Source: Leptodontidium sp. MPI-SDFR-AT-0119 | Lineage: Eukaryota > Ascomycota > Leotiomycetes > Helotiales > Leptodontidiaceae | DNA length: 64,000 nucleotides | Direction of reading: 5' to 3' | Assembly: GCA_020726505.1 (NCBI GenBank) | Contig: JAHLEZ010000026.1 | Location: 558,001-622,000, forward strand | Part shown: positions 51,351 to 60,438 of the stretch, piece by piece | Numbering within the stretch: position 1 is the stretch's first letter | Layout of the letters: each line of letters begins with the position of its first letter | The notes under the pieces: generated by a model | Told to the model about the DNA's origin: nothing | What the model saw: only the letters and a program-made list of their open reading frames with translations | The model's database searches: none | Program-made: the position numbers and the translations under genes

Positions 51351-53205
51351 TCAACAGCCCCCAACTCGTGTCGGTCGTCCTCTACTCTGTTCGATCCTTA
51401 TGTCCCCAAACCTCTGGGAGTTTTGTGTAAGTGATGCTAGCTGAGAATGCGGGCCTAGCCTCTCTGTCTTCAACGCAAATTTGATCACCGTTCTAACCAC
51501 TGTCAAGTCTGGTTTCCACTTTTCAATCAACCCATCAAGGCTCGACCCATCAGGATTTAGGAGAGAAGATCTCCCTCCTAACATGTATAACAGATCACCA
51601 TAACGTCCCTTCCCTTCCGTGATCATATCTCCCCGCAGGTGTTGATATCGTTGACAATGAAAGAGGAAATGTCGGGTGTCTTCCCTCCCATGACCGCATT
51701 CACATTGATCAGTCTCCGCTACTCCAATCCTCGCTAGGAAGCTTCGAAGTTTAGAATGTCCAGTACGCAATTGTGATAGTACTTGAGATTCCGCTCTTGA
51801 GAGTGTGTCGTAAAGGAGCCTGACATGCTTTCCCGGCAATGCTGCGTCGACCATTTTGAGGTGTCTGCCTGTGGTCCATTCACTGATTGGTCTCGCGATC
51901 TGTTGAGCCCGGTTGACCCTCCCTGCTACAACCGACCTGAACTTGCCCTGGAACCATGGCAAAGTTGCAACCCGGCTCTCGGGACTTGTGGTTGTGGCCG
52001 CCAGCTTATCAGCCGCCTCGTTACCTGGAACCCCCGCGTGGCTTGGGATCCACGCCAGCCGGATGTATTTCCCACTTCTTTCCCGATTCCATACGGTTCT
52101 AGCAATGTGTCGAATGAATGCCTGGCCGCTCTGGTGTCTTGGCTTGGCGATGGCTTGGAGAGCTGACATGTTGTCCGAGTAAATGGTAACCCTTCGCGAC
52201 TCCGCGACATCGTTGAGTATCACATTCGCCCAGTCCACTGCCTCCATGATGGCCCCTAGCTCTGCTATATACACATCCACTCCATCATCTGTACCGATTG
52301 TGCGCTGTACGTGGGTTCTTACAGCATTGTCCACCCATACTACCACGCTATAACCGACCTTGCCTTTTTTCATTGATCCGTCGGTGAATATCTGTACTTC
52401 TGTCTCCTGTGGATTGAGGCATCTCTCCACGGCTTCCTCCCTGTCCCGCGTGATGTCGACCATCCGTTCCAGTGATGGTTCCCATGGGGGAACCGCAAAG
52501 GCGTCAATCGTCTCCATGTCTCCCATGGGCATTGGCATGGCCAAAGCCATATGCATAGTTGGGGACTTGTACGGGCTACCGGGCTTGGCCCGCACGGCTT
52601 TTCTTGGTCCCCCTTGGTAGTATGCTATTCATACCGAGGTCGCTCATCCACTGCAGGATCGGGGTGCCTTCTCCCTGGCGACAGGACAAGGCGACCGAGT
52701 CGCCTCCCCATAGTTGGTCGTGTCTGTTAAAATCTCCTCCTACAAATAACTGCACGTCCACACCCCACTTTTCTTTTGCCTCTTCCCACGCTGATGCAAT
52801 CAAGCGTAATCTCTGGGTCAAATCACCAGCATTCTGTTCATGCGACGCCGATACGTCTCTTGGAACATACACTGAGACCACTAGGATCCTTTGCGTAGCA
52901 GTTCGTAGGAGCACTGCTACGATATCTGGGGATGGGATAGGGACCTGTCTAAATTCTGTTTTCTTGTTAACGTAAATGAGAGATCTGAATGAGTGGATGA
53001 TCGAGTCGTCCCGAGTCAGTGACGGTCTGACAATGGTCCAGTGAGCGTGTTGGTGCACTACTGGCTCGCCATCTATGTCCATAAAGTTAGGTTCTGTAAT
53101 CATCATCAGCTCAAAATCTTGCGTCGAGCTATCGTTAAGGATGCTTAGTTGTGCTTCTCTTCTCCTGCCCACGTTCGCTTGCAATATTCTAATTAACTTA
53201 GACAT
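51351..53205 (-). pseudogene. LINE ORF2, endonuclease joined to RNase H with RT deleted
   Basis: The endonuclease part (53205-52576) has Gln-Ala-Asn-Val-Gly, Thr-Glu-Pro, Ser-Val-Tyr-Val-Pro-Arg and Gly-Gly-Asp-Phe-Asn-Arg-His, the EEP-nuclease set. Its frame ends at 52576. The next frame (52595-51351) begins abruptly and holds RNase H with Phe-Thr-Asp-Gly-Ser, Ala-Glu-Leu, Tyr-Ser-Asp-Asn, Ser-His-Ala-Gly-Val-Pro-Gly-Asn-Glu and Asp, then the C-terminal Cys-Glu-Cys-Gly-His-Gly-x-x-x-x-x-His-x4-Cys finger. Between them the reverse transcriptase (normally over 500 residues, with its Tyr-x-Asp-Asp motif) is absent. A single large internal deletion near 52590 explains both the missing domain and the frame change. 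Confidence 0.82.
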
Positions 53206-53411
53206 GCGGTACTGGCGTCGGGGTTTGTGGCTCCGCGTGTCTGTTTGCTCGAATCAAGTTCGCTTTCTCTCTCTGATATACTGGGCACCCTGGGTCCGTA
53301 ACTGCGTGAGCCTCTCCACAGGCCGGGCATTTCTTTTCCCCAGACGTGCACGAGCCGGTGCGATGATCACGCGAGCATTTGCCACAGGTCGTGTTATGCA
53401 CGCATCTTGAT

Positions 53412-54415
53412 CAGTGTAGTCAATAGTTTTCTCGTTCTTGGCAAAACGGCAACTAACTGCCGTTCGTTACCGCCTACCCGAAACGGACTGGCGTTGGTTT
53501 CAGACTCTCAGAACGGTCGTTAGTTGGTCAGGACCCTCGGTAAACGGGTCCGTTTTAACCCGTTTAGGTCAAGTCTTTCAGTAGCGGCCCGCGGGTTAGA
53601 CTAAGCTTTGGTACGTTCCGTACTTAATAAAGTCAAGATGAAAGTAAAACAACTGAGCCTCAAACTGCACTAAATCTCACAATATTTATATAAAATTAAT
53701 CTTAAATCGTAGCCATAGTGAAGATCTTTAATTTAGCGTATCGTTTGTAATTTTTAATCGTGTGGTTGTGGCGTAATTAATTATTAAAGTTGAGACGTTC
53801 CTGACTAATGTTTTTGAAGATATTCAAGACTTACATAATCCAAAATGGCCCCCTTTACTCACTATCCGAGGACGGCCAATTTCGTGACCGATGAAGCGAG
53901 TTGCGACCGTAGTACTGGAATATTAATATTCCTCAACAACCAGTTTATAAAATGATTTAAAATTAATGTAGGAGCCTCTAAATTATTATAATACACCCTG
54001 TATAGAATTTGAGGAGATAATATCAAATTTTGCAGTGTTAGAAAAAGTAGGAGATGCTGTGGGATTAACTCTCGCTTCATCGGTCACGAAATTGGCCTGC
54101 CTCGGTCGTGCAAACAACTCCTCTAACACACCCAAAGGCTTAGACTAGTTCTTTAGAATGGGAAATGAAGATTAGAGATATAGAGGTTTAAAAGAATGGG
54201 GTTTTAATAGGGCCCGGGGTCTTAGAAGCAATTAGAGACGCTGTTGAGGCAATTTAATAGGTCAGTTTGTCTCTCCGTTCTTGGCAACGACGTCGTTACG
54301 TTCGTTTTGGATTTCCACAACTAACTATCGTTGGTTCTTAGGTAGTAAAACGACAGTTAGTTCAAAGGTCTCAAAACGGGGTCGTTTGAACGGCCGTAAA
54401 CTATTGACTACATTG
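53412..54415. mobile_element. hAT-like non-autonomous element, 1,004 bp
   Basis: The ends are inverted: left CAGTGTAGTCAATAGTTT, right (reverse complement) CAATGTAGTCAATAGTTT. The 8-bp direct repeat ATCTTGAT flanks it exactly (53404-53411 and 54416-54423), the target duplication length of hAT transposons, and CA-x-TG ends fit. Inner sequence on both sides repeats words such as AACTAAC and CGTTCG. No transposase ORF. Perfect duplication suggests recent insertion. It interrupts LINE ORF1. Confidence 0.85.
53866..54105. mobile_element. Inverted-repeat element nested in the hAT-like element, 240 bp
   Basis: Inverted arms of about 35 bp: the left arm begins CCGAGGACGGCCAATTTCG and runs through ATGAAGCGAG; the right arm is its reverse complement with three differences near the end. 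The interior is AT-rich. No clear target duplication. Either a second MITE that landed inside, or an internal palindrome of the host element. Confidence 0.6.
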
Positions 54416-56067
54416 ATCTTGATTGATAGTGGCCGTATTGGTTACAATTGTAGCATCTTGCAGGTCTAGCCACCCGCTGAAATTCACCCGCAAATGCGAT
54501 CTGGCCTCCAACCTTGACTAGCCGGTTGCTAATCATCCGCTGTGCCTCTTCCTCGCTTGCCAAAAACACTGCCATTGAACCGGTACGCTTATTCCCTTTA
54601 GAAAGCCAAAATGCCTTCATAACAGCGGTCGCTCCATTCTCCATGCAGAATCTCTCCGCGAAACTTTCTTTGATGGTGTAGCCATCATCGTTGACCACCG
54701 ATGCTTTCACCACATCATCTATTTTGACCGGATGCCAATCCTCGCCTCTTGTTCTTGCCCCTTCGAATACCTGGTTGACCCACTTGTCGTTTGCTCGAAG
54801 GAGTGCGGCCTCTTTCTCGGTGGAGGTGAGTACCCTTACATTCTGTCCTCGCACCTGGATTCCCACGACTTGGACATCCTTGAGGGCATTGGTTGCGTGA
54901 ATCAATGCCTTGATCCGCTTCTCCGTGTCGGATATATTGTCAACGGTGATAACCGTTTTATCCTTCATCCTTCGTGTGTCGATGGTCATACCTGGGAGAA
55001 TACTGCCTCTCGATCGGGTGTGAGAAGGCGCTGCTCCGGCCGCGTGCTGGCTGATTGAAGACGATGCATTGGTTGACTTCGTAAGGACAGATGCGTAGGT
55101 TTGCGGCGGCGGTCCGCCAGTCGACCCTTCTGATCCTGTGAGGACTGACGCGTACGATGGCGCTGGGGATTCGCCTGTTGATCCAATTCTCGTAAAGCTG
55201 CCTGAGATCGATATCACATCTGCTAACTGTGCCCTGGTTTCTGCGAGTTGGGTTTTGACCTCCGCTAGTTCCTCAATCAACGTCTTTGTGTGTGTCTTTA
55301 GCTCTTCGTTGCCCGCCTTAAGTTCGTGGTTGACTGCTTGAAGTTCCCTATTCTGTGTCATTAACGTTCGCTGTTCCACCTTGAGCTCTTCTTGACCCGT
55401 TTTCAGTTCTGCAATCAGCCAGGCCACTTCCTCTAGCCATGTCCCTTTGCCTCCGTTTCGGCCGGTAAACTCGATGGCGCCGACCCGACTGATGTCTCCT
55501 GCAGTTTCTGTGTCCTTCCTGGCTCGCTTTCGTGCCGGTAGGATCTTGCGTGTCTTATTCGTTGACGTTCCTGGCGAGTTGGAGAATTCTATCGTGATGG
55601 CCTCATTCGTTGTCGTTCTTGTTGACGTGTTCGGAACGCGGGTCGGCCCGCTTTGCGCTTCTCGTTCCACATCAGCTGGCCATTGGACCTCTATGGTGTC
55701 GCTCTCTTGCGGAGCTATTTGATTCTCTGCTGTTGTCTCGGAAGATTCCTCCATCTCTCATTCGGGGGTGATCATCATGATGATGATGATGAAGTTTATT
55801 CGCCCGGTTCTAAACCTAAAGGGCCCCTAGTCTATATTACATAATCCACTTCGTTCAGTGTTTCCATGACCTCCTGAAGCCCGTACAGAAATGCCTCTTC
55901 CAGTATTTTCCACTTTCGGTAATTGCCTTGATTAAACGAGGTCTCGTGTGTGGTTAGTAGCAAGTGAGCTTGAAGATCATTCCTCCAAGTGTTCAATGTC
56001 CTATCGTCGGCGACTGAAGCGAGACCTGCTGGGGACACGAGGGGTGTTGGGGGTTAATCGGGGTGAG

Positions 56068-56310
56068 CAGACATGGGCGTGGGTATACCCGGACGTACCC
56101 AGGGGGGGTGCTGGACGGATATCCAGCTTTTGAAAGTTAGCTGGGCGGATACCCGGGCGACTTCTAGGTTCTGGATAGGCGTGGATCTTCGGATATCCCT
56201 AAAATCCGGGAATTTTGCCCCTATCCAAGAAAAAATTTAGACCTGGATAGATATCCAGGGCCATTAGGCCCGGATATATCCGGGTAGACCCGTACCCACG
56301 CCCAAGTCTG
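56068..56310. mobile_element. hAT-type MITE, 243 bp, 8-bp target duplication
   Basis: The left end starts CAGACATGGGCGTGGGTA, the right end (reverse complement) CAGACTTGGGCGTGGGTA: one mismatch in 18. GGGGTGAG is repeated directly at 56060-56067 and 56311-56318. The interior holds further GGATATCC and CCCGGATAT palindromes. No coding capacity. It is inserted in the LINE relic. Confidence 0.85.
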
Positions 56311-56634
56311 GGGGTGAGAGAATGAGATGGGATTTACTGTTGTGAAGTGTTGGCTGCCTGTTCTACCTCCATGTCCAGTCGTCCTGTGGCAATGGCGAAC
56401 TTGATCGTTGCTCGAACCGCGTTTATATTTGGTGTCTATTTCTCTGGGTCAGATGGAGATTTCCCCCTTAGGTAGAAGGAGAGATTGCCTCTTCTTGTGT
56501 CTGTCTGTGCTAGCATTTGCGTTCGGTATGCATCCCATCTCGTGCATCGGAAGAGAAAGGTATCCATTGAGTCGTGCCATTCCCGTTCGGAGTTGTGCTA
56601 ATACGCTGGTTTCTCTCCACTTGAGGCCGTCGTA

Positions 56635-56792
56635 CGATAGGGGGTTGACAGTGGGTCTCGTCACCCCTTGTACGGCAGTAAAGTAATTCTTCCAATCAAC
56701 AATCTGAAATTCTAGAATTTTCTCCACAAGTTTCCTTGTATGTTAAGGCAGAAACTAGGGGGGTGACGAGACCCACTGTCAACCCCCTTTCG
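56635..56792. mobile_element. MITE family B, copy 2, 158 bp, TA-flanked
   Basis: Ends CGATAGGGGGTTGACAGT, then GGGTCTCG, inverted at the right end (AACCCCCTTTCG); TA at 56633-56634 and 56793-56794. The interior TTCCAATCAACAATCTG and TTCTAGAATTTTCTCC matches copy 1. The TA target lies in a Tyr codon of the LINE relic; leaving the insert out restores Thr-Leu-Tyr-Asp-Gly, which proves the junction. Confidence 0.82.
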
Positions 56793-56879
56793 TACAGGGT
56801 ACGAGGACGATGCTACCAAGCCACATCCACAACTATAAACAACGCAAGAGCAAAAGAGCAACAAGAACGCTACCGAACG

Positions 56880-57002
56880 GAGTGGGAAAGTATTCGAGAG
56901 AGATGGACACAGCACTGCCAGGCAAGCAAACTCGCACCCCTATGACACGCTTAAGCGAAGGGAAGTCAGCGTATTGGCGCAGCTTCGAACGGGAATGGCA
57001 CG
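56880..57002 (+). pseudogene. LINE ORF2 fragment on the plus strand
   Basis: The plus strand reads Ala-Leu-Pro-Gly-Lys-Gln-Thr-Arg, then in a neighbouring frame Tyr-Asp-Thr-Leu-Lys-Arg-Arg-Glu and Val-Leu-Ala-Gln-Leu-Arg-Thr-Gly-Met-Ala-Arg-Leu. This is the same ORF2 region as the minus-strand remnant, so two LINE pieces of opposite orientation meet here. Confidence 0.55.
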
Positions 57003-57204
57003 ACTTACTGCTGCACCGATTGTAAACAATTAAGTTACTTCTACGATAACTCAACGGCCAACAAAACGGAGGTGACAGCCCCACCGGATAAGAAGAAAGG
57101 AGAAGGGGGTTTAACGAAAGGAGAGCTTGCTGGCATTATTGTAGGGTCTGTGGTTGGGACTTTTACAATTATTGGGGTGCTGATTCAGTGCTGCCGTAGA
57201 GATT
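57003..57204 (+). pseudogene. C-terminal fragment of a Cys-containing single-pass membrane protein
   Basis: A plus-strand frame continues past the LINE fragment: Tyr-Cys-Cys-Thr-Asp-Cys, a potential N-glycosylation Asn-Ser-Thr and Asn-Lys-Thr, a Lys/Gly-rich linker, then one hydrophobic helix (Ala-Gly-Ile-Ile-Val-Gly-Ser-Val-Val-Gly) and a short Cys-Cys-Arg-Arg-Asp tail before TAA at 57204. The Gly-x-x-Ala-Gly-Ile-x-Val-Gly opening of the helix is common in fungal WSC/Mid2-like sensors. The N-terminal part has been replaced by LINE sequence, so only the end of the gene survives. Confidence 0.45.
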
Positions 57205-57901
57205 AAGGCATCGGTCTCTATGGATTTGGGGAGTCAAGTGAGGCCTGCTGACAGAATGGCCTTCCTCGATTTGTTTGTACTTGCCAGCCCGGAGTGTGGG
57301 AGTTCGGAGTTTGATTTCTTTGACGTATAGTCGAGTGGGCAGAATGCTCATAGTGCCATCTTCTATATTCTGCTTGCCATAGATCGGAATTTGACAATAA
57401 CGACTCATAAGCAAGATCATAGGTTAAGGAGAACGTGGCTGTCTTCTTCTTCAGAGGGGAGACTTTCAAGCGATGACTTTGTCGGAACCGCTGCTGTCGG
57501 AACCGACAAAATTGGCCGCGGAGAACCACCCCACAATCGTTACTACCTTGGCCAGAGGAATCCCGGCATATTTTGTGGACGCTTGGGCCCTTGAACCTTT
57601 CAGGGGAGTATCGGAACCGACTTTTAGGATCTCATGCTTGCCAGGGCAGCTTCATAGCGTTCACCGTAACCCTAGTGACCCTGTCACGGCCTGAATCTTC
57701 TCCACATATGGAGTGATACTTTCTGGCTTTCGTTATGGCTTCCCCATACGGGGAAATGCCTGGGCAGGAACAGATATATATGCCCCCAGATCTCCCCCAG
57801 AGTGTCTTTTGATTCAAGACATTCATCTTCAATCCTTGACACTGAACGCCGTCAACAAACTTCTTACTATTATTTTGTCAGACAACAACAGCATCGTCAA
57901 A
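57205..57901. other. Intergenic, promoter side of the MFS pseudogene
   Basis: No supportable gene; overlapping short ORFs on both strands. TCGGAACCG occurs three times between 57481 and 57620. Confidence 0.45.
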
Positions 57902-59739
57902 ATGACGAAGGAAGAGTTCTCTGCTGCCGATCAGCAGGAATCTATCAGTTCCTCTGATTTGACCGCTATTGCTCCTCAGCCACAAAACTTCATGGAGCGC
58001 GCTCTGAAGCCAGCTATCTACATCCCACGGTACCCACGCTGGATGGTGGGAAAGCCGCTGCTATAGGCAACGTGCTTTTTTGGTTCATTGGGAGATGCGC
58101 TCTTTGGATACGATCAGGGTATCATGTCGGGTCTTCTGGTGAATGAAGTGTTCATCAAACGATTCTACAGTGACCATGGAGGACTTGATGGAACCACGGA
58201 GGGCATCAACCCAAATCTTATCGGTCAGTCAAAACTCTCTGTGCACTTTTAGAATCGAACTAATGCATTACAGGTATAACTGTATCCTGCTTGCAGCTTT
58301 CCGCAGCCATTGGATCTCTTACTGCAGGCTATCTTGGAGATATCATAGGAAGGAAGAGATGCGTGCGAATTGGTGGATTCATATACTTCACTATGGCCTT
58401 TCTCCAAGGATTTGCTCCTTACTTGGCTTGCTTCATTGCCGGACGAACTATCCAAGGTCTTGGTGTTGGCTTCCTCTCGATGACTGTACCTGTCATTCAG
58501 ACCGAGATTGCGGCCCCTCATAGAGTGAATTCTGTCTATTTCACGAAATGAATTTTCAGTAGCTGACTACAATCCGTCTAGCGTAGCTTGATAGTTAGTG
58601 TCGAGTACACATTCTTGATTGGCGGTTACATGCTTTCCTGCTGGGTTGACTACGGCTTCAACTTCCTCCTTCCAAAGGATACCTCTTGGCAGGGACCATA
58701 CTTTATCCAGATGGGGTTGGCATTCATCTTGTTTGCCATGTCGTTTTTCTTGCCAGAAACTCCAAGATGGCTGGCTCGAAATGGTTTCAAGGAAGAGGCC
58801 CTCCAGACGGTCGCAGATCTCCACTCTGCTGGCGATATAAACGATGAAGGTGTGCAACATTTTTTCATGGAAATCCAGCAGGCTGTCAAATACGAGGCCA
58901 CTATGGGAAAGGTTACATATCGCGTAAGTTCAAAGTCTTGGTAAAATTTCTCCATCAATACTGATTCCCCTCTAGGAGATGTTCACAAAGTATCGCAAGC
59001 GGACATTGGTCGGTATCACGGCTCAGATGTTCGCTCAGCTGAACGGAATCAACGTCATCTCATTCTATCTGCCTTCTTCACTCGCTGCAGCTGGTTTCGA
59101 CAACAGACGATCGCTTCTGTTCACTGGAGCCAATGCACTCATCTACACGGCTGCGACAGTCCCGGTTTGGTGGTTGGCGGATAGATGGGGCAGACGGCCA
59201 CTTCTGATCTTCGGAGGCATTGCAATGGCGGTCGCTTTGAGCATCATGTGCGTCTTCAACCAAGCCAATGGCCTCAGCGTTACTACTCGCGCGAACGGCA
59301 TCTTCAGCTTCGTTGTCATCTACAACGCCCTCTATGGTGCCACGTGGGGACCGATGCCATGGCTTTTGCCGGCAGAGATTTTCCCACTTCGAGCCCGAAG
59401 CAAGGGAATGGCTCTCGCTACATTCTCCAACTGGTACGTATCAAGTACTCACAACAAAGGTACATGTCATTAACAAGTTTTAGGACTTTCAACTTCATCA
59501 TTGGCATGTCCTCACCAGCCGCTTTTGACGGAATCCACGGTTATTACTACGTCATTATCGCAGGCTTCTGCTTGTTTTCCGTTGGACTGGCGAAGTTTTA
59601 CTATGTGGAGACTGCGAACCATACTCTAGAGGAGATCGCTGTGGCATTTGGAGACAAGGCTTTCTTGATGGAAGATGAGCATGTTATGGCGTCTGCTCAC
59701 TTGACGAGACGGCCATCTACTAAGGAAGGTGGGGTCTAA
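57902..59739 (+). pseudogene. MFS hexose-type transporter with one in-frame stop
   Basis: Plus-strand exons join with normal introns: 57902-58222, 58273-58521, 58582-58923, 58978-59432 and 59484-59739 (about 540 codons). Twelve helices and sugar-porter marks are visible: Leu-Phe-Gly-Tyr-Asp-Gln-Gly in helix 1, Asp-Ile-Ile-Gly-Arg-Lys-Arg, Gly-Arg-Thr-Ile-Gln-Gly-Leu-Gly-Val-Gly, Pro-Glu-Thr-Pro-Arg-Trp-Leu, Gln-Leu-Asn-Gly-Ile-Asn-Val-Ile, Asp-Arg-Trp-Gly-Arg-Arg and Leu-Pro-Ala-Glu-Ile-Phe-Pro-Leu-Arg. The only defect is TAG at about 58063, just before helix 1, in a place where relatives have Gln. An internal start at the Met in helix 1 (about 58121) would lose most of that helix. It may be a very recent pseudogene, a read-through gene, or a sequencing error. 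Confidence 0.8.
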
Positions 59740-60438
59740 GATGGCTTTGGGGGTTTCCCCTCTGAATAGTTGCTGGTGATGTTTGCGGCTCGGCGAATTC
59801 GTGGTATCTCATTGTTGATATTCTACCGTGGATGGTGGTTACATTGATCCTGGGAAGGAAGGGGAGGGATGAAGTTTGACCATTTGGGTTACTGTATTTA
59901 CTTTGGAGGCCTTCATGGATCCAATCAGGATGAAGTCAAAAAAGCATTTCTAGCTTCTCTTTTCATACATCCATACAACTTGTTGACTTCGAGTTATTGC
60001 TATTTGATCTAAAGGCACAAGGTAAGTACCTACGTCCTAAGGACATACAACATAGATGAATACTGCACTGCATTCGCATTGTGTATATATATTAGGGCTG
60101 CTTCCGAGCACCGTACATTGGAAAACTATTCCTCGTCACGTAGTAAATAATACACCAACGATTTGACGGTTTTCAGGTCAAAGCGAATAAATAATGGAGG
60201 GAATAAGCTCCGAAAAAGCCCTTATTTTAGCGAAGATGCACTGCACATACAATAATTACAGTGAGAGTGACCCGTCCCCAGTGAAAGGAAAGCCTTGCTT
60301 GACATTCAGGGGCGAGCGGATAAATATTTCCTCCGCGAGCTGAGCAACTCTCTTGGGGACTTCAACCCTCGACCCCGCTCGTGGGATGTTCCAAGAACAT
60401 TGCGTTCACAACGATGTACTCCAACAATCTGGCAAGCC
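59740..60438. other. Intergenic, no gene seen
   Basis: AT-rich; the 3' end of the transporter and promoter of the regulator. Confidence 0.5.

Larger units (their letters stand above)
53198..55754 (-). pseudogene. LINE ORF1 (gag-like, zinc knuckles), split by insertion
   Basis: From ATG 55754 to about 54424 and, past the inserted element, from 53403 to the stop at 53198. The N part is Thr/Ser-rich; a long coiled coil follows (Glu-Leu-Lys and Gln-Leu-Ala heptads, about residues 110-190); then an RRM-like nucleic-acid-binding region; and last the CCHC-type knuckles: Cys-Tyr-Asn-Cys-Asn-Gln-Tyr-Gly-His before the insertion, Cys-Gly-Lys-Cys and Cys-Pro-Ala-Cys-Gly after it. The reading frame continues exactly across the insertion if one copy of the 8-bp duplication is counted. 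The product would be the RNA-binding chaperone of the LINE. The stop overlaps the ORF2 start by 8 nt. Confidence 0.82.
51224..55769 (-). mobile_element. Tad-like LINE (non-LTR retrotransposon), RT-deleted
   Basis: Minus-strand element: ORF1 (start 55754), ORF2 start 53205, 3' region, and a simple (ATG/CAT)n tail at 51224-51252 on its 3' side. Between ORF2 stop (51351) and the tail lies about 100 bp of 3' UTR. The layout ORF1 with zinc knuckles, ORF2 with endonuclease and RNase H, fits the Tad1 clade of fungal LINEs. It is damaged twice: a hAT-like insertion in ORF1 and loss of the whole RT domain in ORF2, so it cannot move on its own. Next to its 5' end sits the 3' tail of another LINE. Confidence 0.85.
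55770..56930 (-). pseudogene. 3' remnant of a second LINE (ORF2 C terminus)
   Basis: Minus strand: an Arg-Thr-Leu-Tyr-Asp-Gly-Leu-Lys-Trp-Arg-Glu segment followed by Ser-Val-Leu-Ala-Gln-Leu-Arg-Thr-Gly-Met-Ala-Arg-Leu-Asn-Gly-Tyr (about 56640-56560) is the region between RNase H and the terminal zinc finger of ORF2. A second piece, Ile-Lys-Phe-Ala-like then Ile-Ala-Thr-Gly-Arg-Leu-Asp-Met-Glu-Val (about 56405-56360), is the ORF2 end. An ATG/CAT simple-repeat tail at 55770-55793 ends the element. Two insertions sit in it: hAT MITE 56068-56310 and MITE B copy 2 at 56635-56792. Stops and frame shifts elsewhere. Confidence 0.65.

Noticed and set aside
58032..58065. A 21-nt GT..AG micro-intron that would remove the transporter stop codon
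   Set aside because: Too short for splicing and homologues have coding sequence here; a nonsense change is simpler.
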